Part shown: positions 1-8,944 of the stretch, one piece after another
Numbering within the stretch: position 1 is the stretch's first letter
Layout: every line of letters begins with the position of its first letter
NCBI RefSeq assembly: GCF_016097415.1
Contig: NZ_JAEHGE010000001.1
Span: 2,219,157-2,283,156 of the forward strand
Length of the DNA stretch: 64,000 nucleotides
Source of the DNA: a sulfur-oxidizing endosymbiont of Gigantopelta aegis
Lineage (GTDB): Bacteria; Pseudomonadota; Gammaproteobacteria; GRL18
Direction: 5' to 3'
Position numbers and translations under genes: made by a program
The notes under the pieces: generated by a model
Databases searched by the model: none
What the model was told of the DNA's origin: nothing
The model's input: only the letters and a program-made list of their open reading frames with translations

Positions 1-974
1 TTTGATGAGTTTGATCTGGTGAGGTAAACCATCAATTAAAATAACCCATTCCCTCTTTTGTTTTGGATCTCTTTGTAGTGCTTCCTGAAATGCTTCTTCA
101 ATAACAGTTTCTGCCTCTCGCTCAACACTCGCCCAAACCCGCTTATTTCTAATGGGGTTCGAAAAGGAACGACATTATCATCTTCTGCTACTTTCATAAT
201 AGATTCAGCAGCACGAATATGAGATTGTACGGTATAAACGGCAGCCACTTGTGCCATACGTTTTCGGTCTTTTTCTCTCCCTGACTCAGACGACTTTTGA
301 GCTTCTTATTCTTCTGGGCATTTTTCTTTGTGCATTCTCTTAAACCTTCAGGTCGCATAACTATCCCTTTTCCATCAAAGGTTAAGACCAGAAAATCTGA
401 TGTTTTTCGGGTTCAATAAATCGTTTTTCTTATAAAAACCTTCAAAATCCTGAGCAACATCTCTCACTATATTGAGGCACTGTCTTTTGGGCACATGACC
501 AGCAGTTGTACTATCAATACTTTCAACGACATCATCGAATGAACCTCGAATGGCTTCTTTAGACACTCTGAAATAAATACCATCACTGTAACTGTTAGTT
601 GATAAATTCAGTTCAGCATCAATAGGAAATAAACTGTCTTTATTTCTTTGACTATAACCATTTCTGGTGGCAGTGACCTGACCAAACAAACTATTCAGCG
701 AACGATGGGTGTTTGTACGGACATAATTCAGCTTGTCTCCTGAAACGGTGTTAACACAGCTTCTTTTTTCCTCGTTGGCGGCTTTTAAATCTAGCCAGCC
801 CTGCAGTAGTCGTCTTAAAATTTCCTGACCTTCCTTGTTAATAAAATCTTCTATGTCACCATGTTCACAATTTTTATGTTTATCTGTTTGTAATTGTTTA
901 ATCAACTGTTCAAGTTGATCCTGAGCACCAAAAAAGAATGAATAATCGTTTGAATTTAGGTATGCTATGTTCAT
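1..974 (-). pseudogene. ISKra4-family transposase, frameshifted and cut by the window edge
   Basis: Read on the minus strand, this is one transposase-like protein spread over three frames. The N-terminal part (974 down to about 400) has the family-like segment RGSFDDVVESIDSTTAGHVP followed by RQCLNIVRDVAQDFEGFY. Near 400 the frame shifts to a part containing LTFDGKGIVMRPEGL. Near 275 it shifts again to RKRMAQVAAVYTVQ, and near 150 once more to KRVWASVEREAETVIEEAF and WVILIDGLPHQIKLIK, which runs off the window at base 1. These blocks in this order match what I know of ISKra4-type transposases. At least three frame changes mean it cannot make an intact protein unless the assembly is wrong. It abuts the broken HD-GYP gene at about 1090, so it probably caused that truncation. 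No clear terminal inverted repeat was found. Confidence 0.75.
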
Positions 975-1063
975 GAGAGAGGTCTTTTTATTGGGTTATG
1001 AAACTAAGAAGCTTATAAAACAATATTTTGATCTTTCTCTTTTCATTTTTCAAGCATTAACTA

Positions 1064-1462
1064 TTGAATTTATTGTTTATTTTCATCGTTTTAGAAGATC
1101 TGCACCCAATTGGTTATGATATTTTGCATCGTTGTGAAGCCCCTGTTTTTTCAATGGCTGCAGAAATTGCCCTATCTCACCATGAAAAATGGGATGGCAG
1201 TGGTTATCCCAATCACTTACAGGCAAATGCTATTCCCGAATCGGCTCGTATCGTTGCTTTGGTCGATGTGTTTGATGCTCTGACTATGAAACGCCCTTAC
1301 AAAGAAGATTGGACTATAGAGGAATCGATGGCTGAAATTCGCCGCTGCTCAGGTAGTCATTTTGACCCAAATCTAGTTGATTTATTTGAAATGATGTTGC
1401 CGGATATTTGTAAAATAAAAAATGAATGGGAACATAAAGAAAGTATGAACGATATGGACTAA
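1064..1462 (+). pseudogene. 3' fragment of an HD-GYP domain (RpfG-like) phosphodiesterase
   Basis: From about residue 11 the translation is the C-terminal half of an HD-GYP domain: HPIGYDIL, then AEIALSHHEKWDGSGYP (the HHExxDGxGYP signature) and IVALVDVFDALT with both acidic ligands. The family hydrolyses cyclic di-GMP. The N-terminal half, with the first HD pair and any receiver domain, is missing. The first ten residues are a hydrophobic run unlike the family, so the ATG at 1064 is probably fortuitous and the join with foreign sequence lies near 1090. The neighbouring ISKra4 remnant reads away on the other strand. The fragment lacks the HD ligands and should be inactive even if translated. 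Confidence 0.8.
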
Positions 1463-1494
1463 TGGTTTTTTAAAGAGCTTAATGGGTATATCTC

Positions 1495-2157
1495 TTACTG
1501 TAGGTTACTGTCAGTTTTGTTTCCTGAATGCTTCCATAATAACAATAAACTACCCAAGGCGATTGAAAACCAGACAGCAACCCAGATAATTTCTGGTATC
1601 CAACTCAGACTTGCCAATGTTGCGCCATCACCTAGGTCACGACCATCAAGTAAGTAGAGTGGACTGCGAATCGCATCTAAAATGACAAACACTGCAATTA
1701 GTTGAATAAAATAAGTAATCACACCCCGTAAAGACGTGTAAAGCGGTAGTAGCCAAGTAACTAATAAGATACCTAGAATCACTATAGTAGAGAGATTTCT
1801 TGCCCATAATAAGAGCGTAAGGACTGTCATCGCTATCATGGCGATAGCGACAAATTTAGCTTTGGTGGGTGAGAGTGCGCTACTAATGCGATAGAGCAAC
1901 ACGCCCCATAAAGCACTGCCAGCATAACCGGAAAAAGTGACGATAAAACGCACGCCACCACGAGTAGTACACAAACCGGAACCATCATAATTTAGCGTGA
2001 TATTGACGATTTGTCCGCCAGTGATAATCGCTGCCAGACCATGACTCATTTCATGAAAAAAAGTTTCACTCCATAATAATGGGAGATTAATAAAGGGCAC
2101 ATAATCAACAATAAATGCCACAATGATTAATAATATTAAACGGAGTCTAGGTGTCAT
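1495..2157 (-). CDS. M50B-like membrane metallopeptidase
   Basis: A 220-residue polytopic membrane protein. Near residue 36 it carries HEMSH, the HExxH zinc/catalytic motif, right after a first membrane helix, and it has about five or six further hydrophobic segments. This arrangement matches the M50B-like site-2-protease relatives (for example PF13398). It is not the RseP type, because no PDZ domain is visible. The second metal ligand is less obvious; the Asp in LLDGRDLGDG near residue 170 is a candidate. It is the last gene of the minus-strand island, 33 bp downstream of the DUF350 gene, so a role in membrane-protein turnover during envelope stress is plausible but inferred. The substrate is unknown. 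Confidence 0.7.
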   Translation of the reverse strand: MTPRLRLILLIIVAFIVDYVPFINLPLLWSETFFHEMSHGLAAIITGGQIVNITLNYDGSGLCTTRGGVRFIVTFSGYAGSALWGVLLYRISSALSPTKAKFVAIAMIAMTVLTLLLWARNLSTIVILGILLVTWLLPLYTSLRGVITYFIQLIAVFVILDAIRSPLYLLDGRDLGDGATLASLSWIPEIIWVAVWFSIALGSLLLLWKHSGNKTDSNLQ

Positions 2158-2190
2158 TTGTATTGTTTGTTTTATGTCATTTTGTATCGT

Positions 2191-3090
2191 TTATGAACCA
2201 ATCAAGCCCGCGATGATTAAGCCCACGACAATATAAATACTGCCTTCAATCGCCCCTACAGCAATATTGCCCTGCTGTCCCACTTCTTCACCAATGTTAA
2301 TGCCATGTAAGACAGCATGACGAATAATGATCGCAACGACAGTCAGCAAAACTAATAAAAACAGCGCAATAGCAAACCATAAGATAAAGACTGTACTTAA
2401 GGCGGAGGCATCAAAATCAACCGCAGTGAAGGCGGCACTGACAGCAATAGCAATACCAATACGATAGGCACTGAAGCGTAAGGCCAGGGCAATATTCTCA
2501 CCCTCAATTGCCGTATGCAATTGTTGATTATCATGTCGCTTAGCATAGACTTTCACGCGATACAGAGTGGCCAGTGCCATAATGATTTGTGAGGCAACAA
2601 AGCTGGCGATCACAGCAATCATTGCCATCGTAGTATCACCATCAACCCAGGACATTGCACCTTTAATAATAATGGCAGTGGCAATCATATTGCAGGCATC
2701 AATAATACTGGCGGCAATATTCCCCTGCATGATTTGATCATGAATCGAGAGGTGTGGAAATGACAGGCGATCAAAGATAATACGGGTAAGCCACATGAGT
2801 AGAATGCCGACGACACCAAATGACAGCATCATAATGGCTTCATTGGCCAGGTTATAACCGGCATCACCGGATATCACGCCCATCAACATAATACTGACGG
2901 CAATCATTGCCCCGGCTAAGGAGACGCCAAAGGCCTTATTATTTTTTTGGGAAATTTCATCCACGGCGGACACATTACTGACAATACCGGCCAAATAGCG
3001 CATGCCACTCATTAAGGCGATGGCAATAGTGAAATCCAGTAGATAATAGAGCGCCAGATCCAGCTCAACATTAACAAATTCGGTAAACAT
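2191..3090 (-). CDS. DUF350 (UPF0719, YjfL-like) membrane protein
   Basis: A 299-residue protein with about eight hydrophobic helices. It looks like a duplication of the roughly 130-residue DUF350 unit: the segments AFGVSLAGAMIAVSIMLMG and GNIAVGAIEGSIYIVVGLII are typical of each unit's gene-proximal and distal ends, and GNIAASIIDACNMIATAIII is a second copy of the latter. DUF350 proteins (E. coli YjfL) are inner-membrane proteins of unknown biochemical function. They commonly sit beside PspA-like, DUF2491, DUF2170 and polyamine genes, as here. It lies 11 bp downstream of the Ser-rich lipoprotein gene and is probably co-transcribed with it. A channel or membrane-sensing role is only a guess. 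Confidence 0.8.
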   Translation of the reverse strand: MFTEFVNVELDLALYYLLDFTIAIALMSGMRYLAGIVSNVSAVDEISQKNNKAFGVSLAGAMIAVSIMLMGVISGDAGYNLANEAIMMLSFGVVGILLMWLTRIIFDRLSFPHLSIHDQIMQGNIAASIIDACNMIATAIIIKGAMSWVDGDTTMAMIAVIASFVASQIIMALATLYRVKVYAKRHDNQQLHTAIEGENIALALRFSAYRIGIAIAVSAAFTAVDFDASALSTVFILWFAIALFLLVLLTVVAIIIRHAVLHGINIGEEVGQQGNIAVGAIEGSIYIVVGLIIAGLIGS

Positions 3091-3101
3091 AATTGATCTC
3101 C

Positions 3102-4067
3102 TTATTTCCCTGAGCGTGAGCTACGGGAACTTGAATATGATGAACTGCGACTGCTTGAGCCATAAGAACTGGAACGGTTACCACTGGAGGCGCTTTTATA
3201 ACCGGTAGAAGTGCTTTTAGTGCCAAAACTGCTAGAGCCCGCTTTAGAGGCAGCATAGCTTGAGCTACGACTAGAAGTTGTGGCGTAGCGTTGCTTAGTG
3301 CTGCTGCTAGGGCGATTATATTTGCTGGGATAGCGTTTACTCAGATTATAATTGCGGCTGATGTCGCTATTACTTCCCCAGCGGCTACGGCCATAATTAT
3401 TATAGTAACTATAGCTTGGACGTGAGGACCAGGAGTCATAATAACTGCGGCCACCAAAGACATTACTGAACATGGAATACATGCCATACCATTCCCAGAA
3501 TGAGCGGCCGCTGCTGTCTTGTTTCCAGTTACCATAAGAAGGGTTGCCAACTAGGGCGTTACTTTTTTGTGCCGTATCTATTTTGGATGCGGGCACATTG
3601 ATGACTGCTAATTCTCCATCGGAGAGTGAGGCAAGGGTGTTGACCACATCCGCCAGACTGCTATTAAACTCATAAGCATCTGCACCGGCTTGAATCAGGC
3701 TTAATTCATTGAGTGATGTATTAGCGGATTGTTCTGAAGTGGGCTCTAAATTAACCGCAGCCAGACGTTTAGTGAGTCCGGTATAAGCCTTGCCCTGAGA
3801 GGTGGCTTCTTTACGCAATAGCGTCGCAATGTCAGCATATTCGGGTTTTGATTGGCTGAGTTGGGTTGCGTATTTATCAATCAACAGTGCATTGACGAGT
3901 TGTTTATCATCTAATTGCTGTTTTAAATACTCCACATTACTGACAGCACGCTGATGTGGGCCGGTTAATTGCTCCACAAAGCGGTTGCCACAGCCGGATA
4001 ATAATAACACCGTGATCAATAATAGCCAGATCCGATAATGAAAGACTATCGACCTTTTTTGATACAT
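3102..4067 (-). CDS. lipoprotein with Ser/Tyr/Arg-rich C-terminal half, function unknown
   Basis: The ATG at 4067 is preferred over the upstream in-frame ATG at 4082 because GGAG lies about 9 bases before it. The protein starts YQKRS and has a hydrophobic stretch ending in LLLSGCGN, a clear lipobox, so it should be lipid-anchored. About 170 residues of helical, charged sequence follow. The last 110 or so residues are low complexity, made of Ser, Tyr, Arg and Gly with repeated SRSSSY-like motifs, and are probably disordered. I do not recognise the family. Its place between the K+ channel and DUF350 genes suggests it is the periplasmic component of the same island. The Ser codons are mostly AGT/AGC/TCA mixtures, so this is not a simple nucleotide repeat. 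Confidence 0.7.
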   Translation of the reverse strand: MYQKRSIVFHYRIWLLLITVLLLSGCGNRFVEQLTGPHQRAVSNVEYLKQQLDDKQLVNALLIDKYATQLSQSKPEYADIATLLRKEATSQGKAYTGLTKRLAAVNLEPTSEQSANTSLNELSLIQAGADAYEFNSSLADVVNTLASLSDGELAVINVPASKIDTAQKSNALVGNPSYGNWKQDSSGRSFWEWYGMYSMFSNVFGGRSYYDSWSSRPSYSYYNNYGRSRWGSNSDISRNYNLSKRYPSKYNRPSSSTKQRYATTSSRSSSYAASKAGSSSFGTKSTSTGYKSASSGNRSSSYGSSSRSSSYSSSRSSRSGK

Positions 4068-4150
4068 GATTGCTTGCTCCATCGAAATTATTCCCTTGAA
4101 ATCTACTCTTTTAAAACGACTTAAGCCTAAATAACTTTATTTGGGAAAAG

Positions 4151-5248
4151 TCAGTTCAAGATAAATGCCTGAATATCATTATTGCTATAACTGGCGGTAT
4201 CTTTGCAGATAGTAATTAATGCTTTAATATCCGGCTTTGTCTGTGCAGGAGGATTATAAATCATTTTATCGCTCTGTTCATCAATATAAGCCACCGCGAT
4301 GCCGGCATTATTATTGATAAGACGTGAGACTATCTCGCTCCAAGCTAAGTTTTTGATACTAATGTCATAACGCTGATAGCCATCGTCTTCACTGGTAAAC
4401 ATATTTTCTATGATTTGTTCAGAACCGGGGGCATCAAAGGCGCGGACAATCATTTCAGGATAGGCACGAATCGGGCGTAAGACAATATTGGCTCTAGCAC
4501 TTTGCAGGCGCTGACGGTTTTTATCTTCAACGCATTCGGCCAATACTTTAGCTTGCACATTTAACTCTTTGAGGCGATGCAGAATATCAAAGGTACGGGC
4601 ATCAGAACTATCATCATTATCGTCCTTGGTCAGCACGATAATGTCCTGAGCCTGAGCCACACAGACTTCATTCAAATCATCAATATTACCTGAGTCACCA
4701 TGATAATGAACCACATTGCCCAAACGCACAATATAATCGGGCAAACCATCAGGAAAATGTCGGGTTAATAAATAAATGGGCGTTTCCTCGGAATAACTCG
4801 ATGCGCGAAACTGTTTGATCAAACGTTGTAGATAGCGACCGCCTGAATGACTAGGGGTATTGAGAATAACAATGTGTTTATCCATTTTCCAGCTCCAATG
4901 ACCTCTTTTTTTCTTATCACGAACTTCAAGACGGTAGTCAAAATAATCGCCAGCCACTTTAGCCAGAATAAAAATGCCACCCAAGTAAAGTAGTATAACC
5001 GTTGCCATCCGACCGGGTAAAGTGGCGGCAGAAATATCGCCATAGCCGACCGTGGTGGCGGTGGTCAGTGTTAGCCAAAGTGAGTCACCAAAACTAAACT
5101 GCTCAAAGACCATCATAAAGACAATATGCAGGGAAAAAAGAATCAATAAAATCGCGCAGGAACGAATAATGCCTTGCACTAAATTGTGCCGTGCATTGAG
5201 GTCAATCCGGCCTTTTCGCCGTGCAAATAAATGAAGTATTGAATACAT
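4151..5248 (-). CDS. two-helix potassium channel with cytoplasmic RCK-like domain
   Basis: Residues 30-50 and 80-100 are membrane helices flanking a pore loop with the selectivity filter TTATTVGYGD near residue 65. The cytoplasmic part from about residue 125 (KHIVILNTPSHSGG) has the Rossmann-like layout of a TrkA-N/RCK domain. Its glycine motif is atypical (NTPSHSGG instead of GxGxxG), so NAD binding is uncertain. The acidic DDNDDSSDARTFDIL stretch is typical of RCK channel subunits. This should be an inner-membrane ion channel. K+ selectivity is a family inference from TVGYGD. It sits between a secreted beta-helix gene and the lipoprotein/DUF350 pair, on the same strand as pspA and speDE. 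Confidence 0.85.
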   Translation of the reverse strand: MYSILHLFARRKGRIDLNARHNLVQGIIRSCAILLILFSLHIVFMMVFEQFSFGDSLWLTLTTATTVGYGDISAATLPGRMATVILLYLGGIFILAKVAGDYFDYRLEVRDKKKRGHWSWKMDKHIVILNTPSHSGGRYLQRLIKQFRASSYSEETPIYLLTRHFPDGLPDYIVRLGNVVHYHGDSGNIDDLNEVCVAQAQDIIVLTKDDNDDSSDARTFDILHRLKELNVQAKVLAECVEDKNRQRLQSARANIVLRPIRAYPEMIVRAFDAPGSEQIIENMFTSEDDGYQRYDISIKNLAWSEIVSRLINNNAGIAVAYIDEQSDKMIYNPPAQTKPDIKALITICKDTASYSNNDIQAFILN

Positions 5249-5440
5249 ATTTGGCTATAAGTTTGCTGTCTGATTACAGAGTCTCAGACTAACAGATAGT
5301 GAGGAAATACTCTATTGTTAATGTAAAAATGTAGGCTAGTATTATCCCGATTAGCGTTTTGAATAATGACTGCTGAAAGACAATACCCCCTGCCATGCCA
5401 TTCGTTTGAAATAATGGCTGGTAAAGCGCTTTTTGGTATT

Positions 5441-7546
5441 TTATTTAGGCTTGGCTTTGCCACAGATATCAACGGGACACGGATTGCCTAATTGTTCCCA
5501 GATATAAGAGGTTAGCGTAATCGGGCCACCATATAGTGCCGTGCCTTCCGCCGCAAATCCCCGTGCCCCAGAGAGAGTAGCATTAGGGCCTACCGTTTCC
5601 AGCACACCACTGCGAGTGGGACCGGTATAACTATAATCAGCAAACTTTCGTTTGAGCAAATCCTCATGTGGAAATGGCCATAATGGAATATTGGTTTCAA
5701 CGTTCCAACCACTTTCCCCATTAAAACTGCCGGACTTTCCTAATTGCATCAGGATGCTAGCACCGACACGCTGTTGATTTTTGCCTGCGCTTTGTAGGCT
5801 TGCGCCAGACTCAATGCGAGGTAAATACTTAAGGCCGTTTTGAGTGGGATCAGAGTCGATTGCATTGTTAAAATTAATGCTCCCGCCATAACTGCCTGAG
5901 CTGACTAAAGGGCTGCTGAGGCTGCCAAATAAATTGCTATAGTCAAAGGTCAGTTCGCTGGATGCCCAAGCAAAGCGGCCTCTATTTTGCACCTGACGAC
6001 CATCCCAGCCCATTTGATAAACAATCGAATTACTGATATCTAAAGGGTTTTTGCGATGATAGAAGAAAGCACGGCCACTACCACCTTCAATACTTTCATA
6101 GCCGGGTGTAACATCGACACGGCCTAGGGTCAGTTGATCGGTGATGATATAACCATCACCCATCATAAAGCTGGCAATGCTGCCATTGCCATAAAGGAAA
6201 CGGGTCATATTGCCACCCCAGCCAATACTATTGCGAATATATTGGCGACCATCGGGATTGCTGAGATTCATACCAGTAAAAGGTAAATCATTATTGATAG
6301 CGATACTGGATAAATATTGGTTATTATCAGGATAAGAGCAACCTGTTGCAGCAAAGCCAAGGGAGTAGCCTAGATTTTTATGCCGTACCCAAAAACGTTT
6401 TGAATCACTATCAATGGCAATCACATTTTGCCAGACAATATTATTGCTACAATAGGTTTGGAAAACACCGACAGGTTCCCGGCCAATATAGGCATCGATT
6501 CGGGACACCGCACGGCGCACTACAGCATCTCTATTTTTCTGAAAAATAATCTGATAACGTGCATGCCCCCAGGTATATACGCCTTCGAGTAAGGCATGAT
6601 GTGTGCGGGTAATATAAATGTTTGTAGTGCCACAACTGCTACCGGTAAAACCACAATTGGCATTACGTCCTGAATCGGATGAACCCATATCAATTAATTT
6701 TATATGATGTAACGCTGACATTCTGATGCCAGAACTCAGTGCATTGCGAATATGCATCCCCTTGAGGGCGATATAATTGCGTGGTGTTGACTTTAGTGTT
6801 GTGTTACCCCAAAGTTCAGGCTCATTAAAATTACCATAAATATGCATTAACTCTTCATAAAGGCCTTCACCATCTAATATCACCTGGCCTGGATCTTCGG
6901 CAATAACTGTAGTGTAGGCACTGCTCGTACCTGAAGGCGGTTGCGCACCACCTGAGTTGGCATTGATGAAATTTTTCTCATCACCGAGATAAACACCATT
7001 ACGTACAATCAGCGTGTCCCCCGATTGCATTGCTCTGACGCCATCAGCAATGGTTTTGTAAACTTCCTGTGGACCGGCATAAAATACTCGCTGAGAACCG
7101 ATGCTGAGCACCCAAACCTGTGTTGACTTATTGCCCTGAGCATCAATGGCTTCTACTCCAAAATGAAAGCTTTCGGTGGGCAAATCGGCGGCAATTGTCC
7201 AACTGACATTGCCCGTGTCAGGATCGACAAGCATCGCATCGGGACCATAGGTTTTTTTCCACGATGCCTTAGTCTTGCCTACTAGGCTGGGTTGAAATTG
7301 ATAAAGCACACCGGCTTGCGTTATCTGGTCGGCGATAGTTTTTATTTTGACGGGACTAGCAGGCGGTGGTGTTTCAGGTGGCAGTACAGCTTGTTTCAAT
7401 AGGGTTAGCTTTAATCCTGTTGTCATACCGGAATTGGCATAAGCCACAACCGCTGGAATTGCAGTCAAAGTAGTGATTATTAAAGCGCTTAATAATCCTT
7501 GGTAAGAGGAGTGCCTGAGATTTTTAAAAAAAATAAAAAAACGCAT
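5441..7546 (-). CDS. large secreted right-handed beta-helix protein
   Basis: A 701-residue protein with an N-terminal signal/anchor helix (LLSALIITTLTAIPAVVAYA). Residues 60-145 form a putative Ig-like fold with the phrase DPDTGNVSWTI. From about residue 150 (VYKTIADGVRAMQSGDTLIV) it has the repeating turns of a parallel beta-helix, as in pectate-lyase-like and NosD-like carbohydrate-binding or -degrading proteins. Several cysteines (NCGFTGSSCG, CSYPD, NPCPVDICG) may form disulfides, which fits an extracytoplasmic location. No catalytic motif is recognisable, so its substrate is unknown. It lies inside the PspA/polyamine island but has no obvious functional link to it. The bases just upstream hold a repeat element, so it may be a later insertion. 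Confidence 0.7.
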   Translation of the reverse strand: MRFFIFFKNLRHSSYQGLLSALIITTLTAIPAVVAYANSGMTTGLKLTLLKQAVLPPETPPPASPVKIKTIADQITQAGVLYQFQPSLVGKTKASWKKTYGPDAMLVDPDTGNVSWTIAADLPTESFHFGVEAIDAQGNKSTQVWVLSIGSQRVFYAGPQEVYKTIADGVRAMQSGDTLIVRNGVYLGDEKNFINANSGGAQPPSGTSSAYTTVIAEDPGQVILDGEGLYEELMHIYGNFNEPELWGNTTLKSTPRNYIALKGMHIRNALSSGIRMSALHHIKLIDMGSSDSGRNANCGFTGSSCGTTNIYITRTHHALLEGVYTWGHARYQIIFQKNRDAVVRRAVSRIDAYIGREPVGVFQTYCSNNIVWQNVIAIDSDSKRFWVRHKNLGYSLGFAATGCSYPDNNQYLSSIAINNDLPFTGMNLSNPDGRQYIRNSIGWGGNMTRFLYGNGSIASFMMGDGYIITDQLTLGRVDVTPGYESIEGGSGRAFFYHRKNPLDISNSIVYQMGWDGRQVQNRGRFAWASSELTFDYSNLFGSLSSPLVSSGSYGGSINFNNAIDSDPTQNGLKYLPRIESGASLQSAGKNQQRVGASILMQLGKSGSFNGESGWNVETNIPLWPFPHEDLLKRKFADYSYTGPTRSGVLETVGPNATLSGARGFAAEGTALYGGPITLTSYIWEQLGNPCPVDICGKAKPK

Positions 7547-7680
7547 GAGTTCACCTGAAATGTAGAATGCTTTATCTTAGGCTTATTGTTTTAGAATATC
7601 TTTAATGGGGGTCACAATATAGGCAATTTATATAGCTAGTGTCCATCCGTTTATTCTAGAATTATTTGATAATTTTGACC

Positions 7681-7843
7681 GTAGGGTGGGCACGCTTTTT
7701 GTGCCCACGCTGAAAGTGTACATAATCCTAGAAACCTCAGTTGAATATTCAGTACACTGGACGCTCGCAGTAGGTTCAACTGAGGTTTCTAGGATAATAA
7801 GCGCTTGAGTCAGCGTGGGCAGATAAAGCCATGCCCACCCTAC
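7681..7843. repeat. nested palindromic repeat element (MITE/REP-like)
   Basis: The 418-base gap between the beta-helix gene and the small unknown gene holds this structure and no gene. Outer arms are GTAGGGTGGGCA at 7681-7692 and its exact complement at 7832-7843. A second pair, GCCCACGCTG at 7703-7712 and CAGCGTGGGC at 7811-7820, lies inside. The innermost perfect 21-bp arms are at 7725-7745 and 7775-7795. The inner part shares the 19-mer TCGCAGTAGGTTCAACTGA (7765-7783) with the element at 61606-61781. The nesting suggests one palindromic element inserted into another. A transcript in either direction would form a long hairpin that could attenuate the downstream gene. Confidence 0.8.
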
Positions 7844-7964
7844 GGTTCTGCCAACGCGGTATTTGTTAACACGCAATTTGTGGCGGTGACACCCTCGTAT
7901 GATGAAACTAAGAAGTACTTAGAAACAAGGTTAAAGTTAAATTTGAGTTAGGTTTGATTTAAGC

Positions 7965-8297
7965 TTACTGGTCTTCGTTTTTAGACGCCAGCAATAATTC
8001 TTCTTTGATTTTTTCACGAATTGCCGTTTGCTCATCGGGTTGCAAATCATAGCGCTCCGCTAAAAGCACATAATCATCAGCAGAGAGGCTAATGCTCAGG
8101 CGGGGACGAATGGGTTTTTTACGGGGCAGGCCAATAATATCGCGAATATAATCCGAAGGACTGAGATCCAGCTTAATGGCATTGATGCGCAGGTTGCGCG
8201 AATGGCTTTGCTCTAATTCAAAAATCACCTGCACGGCACGGATGCTTTTATCCGATTTTTTCCAGGCATTGGGGCGTTTTTTATCCGTAGGCATCAT
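7965..8297 (-). CDS. small conserved-looking protein of the yjf-type island, function unknown
   Basis: A 110-residue soluble, highly charged protein. Its ATG overlaps the stop codon of the DUF2491 gene (TAATG), so it is very likely translationally coupled to it. The segment NLRINAIKLDLSPSDYIRDIIG followed by PRLSISLSADDYVLLAERY has the look of a ribbon-helix-helix or CopG-like pair of motifs, but I cannot assign it firmly. It is the last gene of the tight speD-speE-DUF2170-pspA-DUF2491 run before the repeat-containing gap. It could be a regulator of the operon; that is inference from position and composition only. Confidence 0.6.
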   Translation of the reverse strand: MMPTDKKRPNAWKKSDKSIRAVQVIFELEQSHSRNLRINAIKLDLSPSDYIRDIIGLPRKKPIRPRLSISLSADDYVLLAERYDLQPDEQTAIREKIKEELLLASKNEDQ

Positions 8298-8944
8298 TAA
8301 GCAGGCCAGTATTCAGCAACTTGGTGCAGGGGTAAATAGGCGATTAAATACACATCAGTACGACCACCATCAAAGACTTCAATACGCACTGCATGTTGTC
8401 GGTCATCAGAGACTAACAGCTTATAGTCAAAGCCCGTCCATTGCGAATCCAATAAAGTTTGATTGCGACAATCTTTATCACTGCGATAAGCTTCGTTAGT
8501 GCGTTCCTGAAAATAAGACTTGGCAATAAAGCCTTCCAGTCCGGGAATTTCCTGGGCACTATTTTTACTGCTGAGACGATGATCAGTATCTTCTGGCTCA
8601 TCAAAAATAGCGGCAAATTTCTTTTGCTTGAAAATATCAAACACCGTGTCAGGCAATACCAGTAGTGCCACTTCAAGCGGGCGTTCCGCATTTACTGAAC
8701 TTTTTGAGAGCAAAATAGGCTTATCAGCACCTTCCATAGTCGAAACGGTCTTACAGTTTTCCACACTGCTAATATCGTAAAATGACTGAGCAGTGACTTT
8801 TAAGGTTTGTCCGGAAATCAGACTTTGAGCAGAAAATTCCATTTTAAGCATATCGCCTACAGTAAGATCCGTAGGCGATGCTATTTGCCGTGGTGACTCA
8901 TCGTCACCATCCTTACCACGGAAGATTGACTTAAATAAACCCAT
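8297..8944 (-). CDS. yjfK: DUF2491 protein (YjfK-like)
   Basis: 215 residues starting GLFKSIFRGKDGDDE. The E. coli YjfK family (DUF2491) has no established activity but is almost always coded beside a PspA homologue and a DUF2170 protein, as here. The start overlaps the pspA stop (TAATG) and its own stop overlaps the next gene, so all three are probably translated as a coupled set. No membrane helix is seen; the sequence looks like a mixed alpha/beta cytosolic protein. The name rests on context and sequence resemblance, not on a motif I can point to. Confidence 0.7.
   Translation of the reverse strand: MGLFKSIFRGKDGDDESPRQIASPTDLTVGDMLKMEFSAQSLISGQTLKVTAQSFYDISSVENCKTVSTMEGADKPILLSKSSVNAERPLEVALLVLPDTVFDIFKQKKFAAIFDEPEDTDHRLSSKNSAQEIPGLEGFIAKSYFQERTNEAYRSDKDCRNQTLLDSQWTGFDYKLLVSDDRQHAVRIEVFDGGRTDVYLIAYLPLHQVAEYWPA

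Noticed and set aside
3071-3550. Two short minus-strand open frames (61 and 69 codons) inside the Ser-rich lipoprotein gene
   Set aside because: They are other-frame readings of the low-complexity Ser/Tyr codons and lack ribosome sites.
7628-7876. 82-codon minus-strand open frame in the gap before the 110-residue gene
   Set aside because: It runs through the palindromic element and has no family resemblance or ribosome site.
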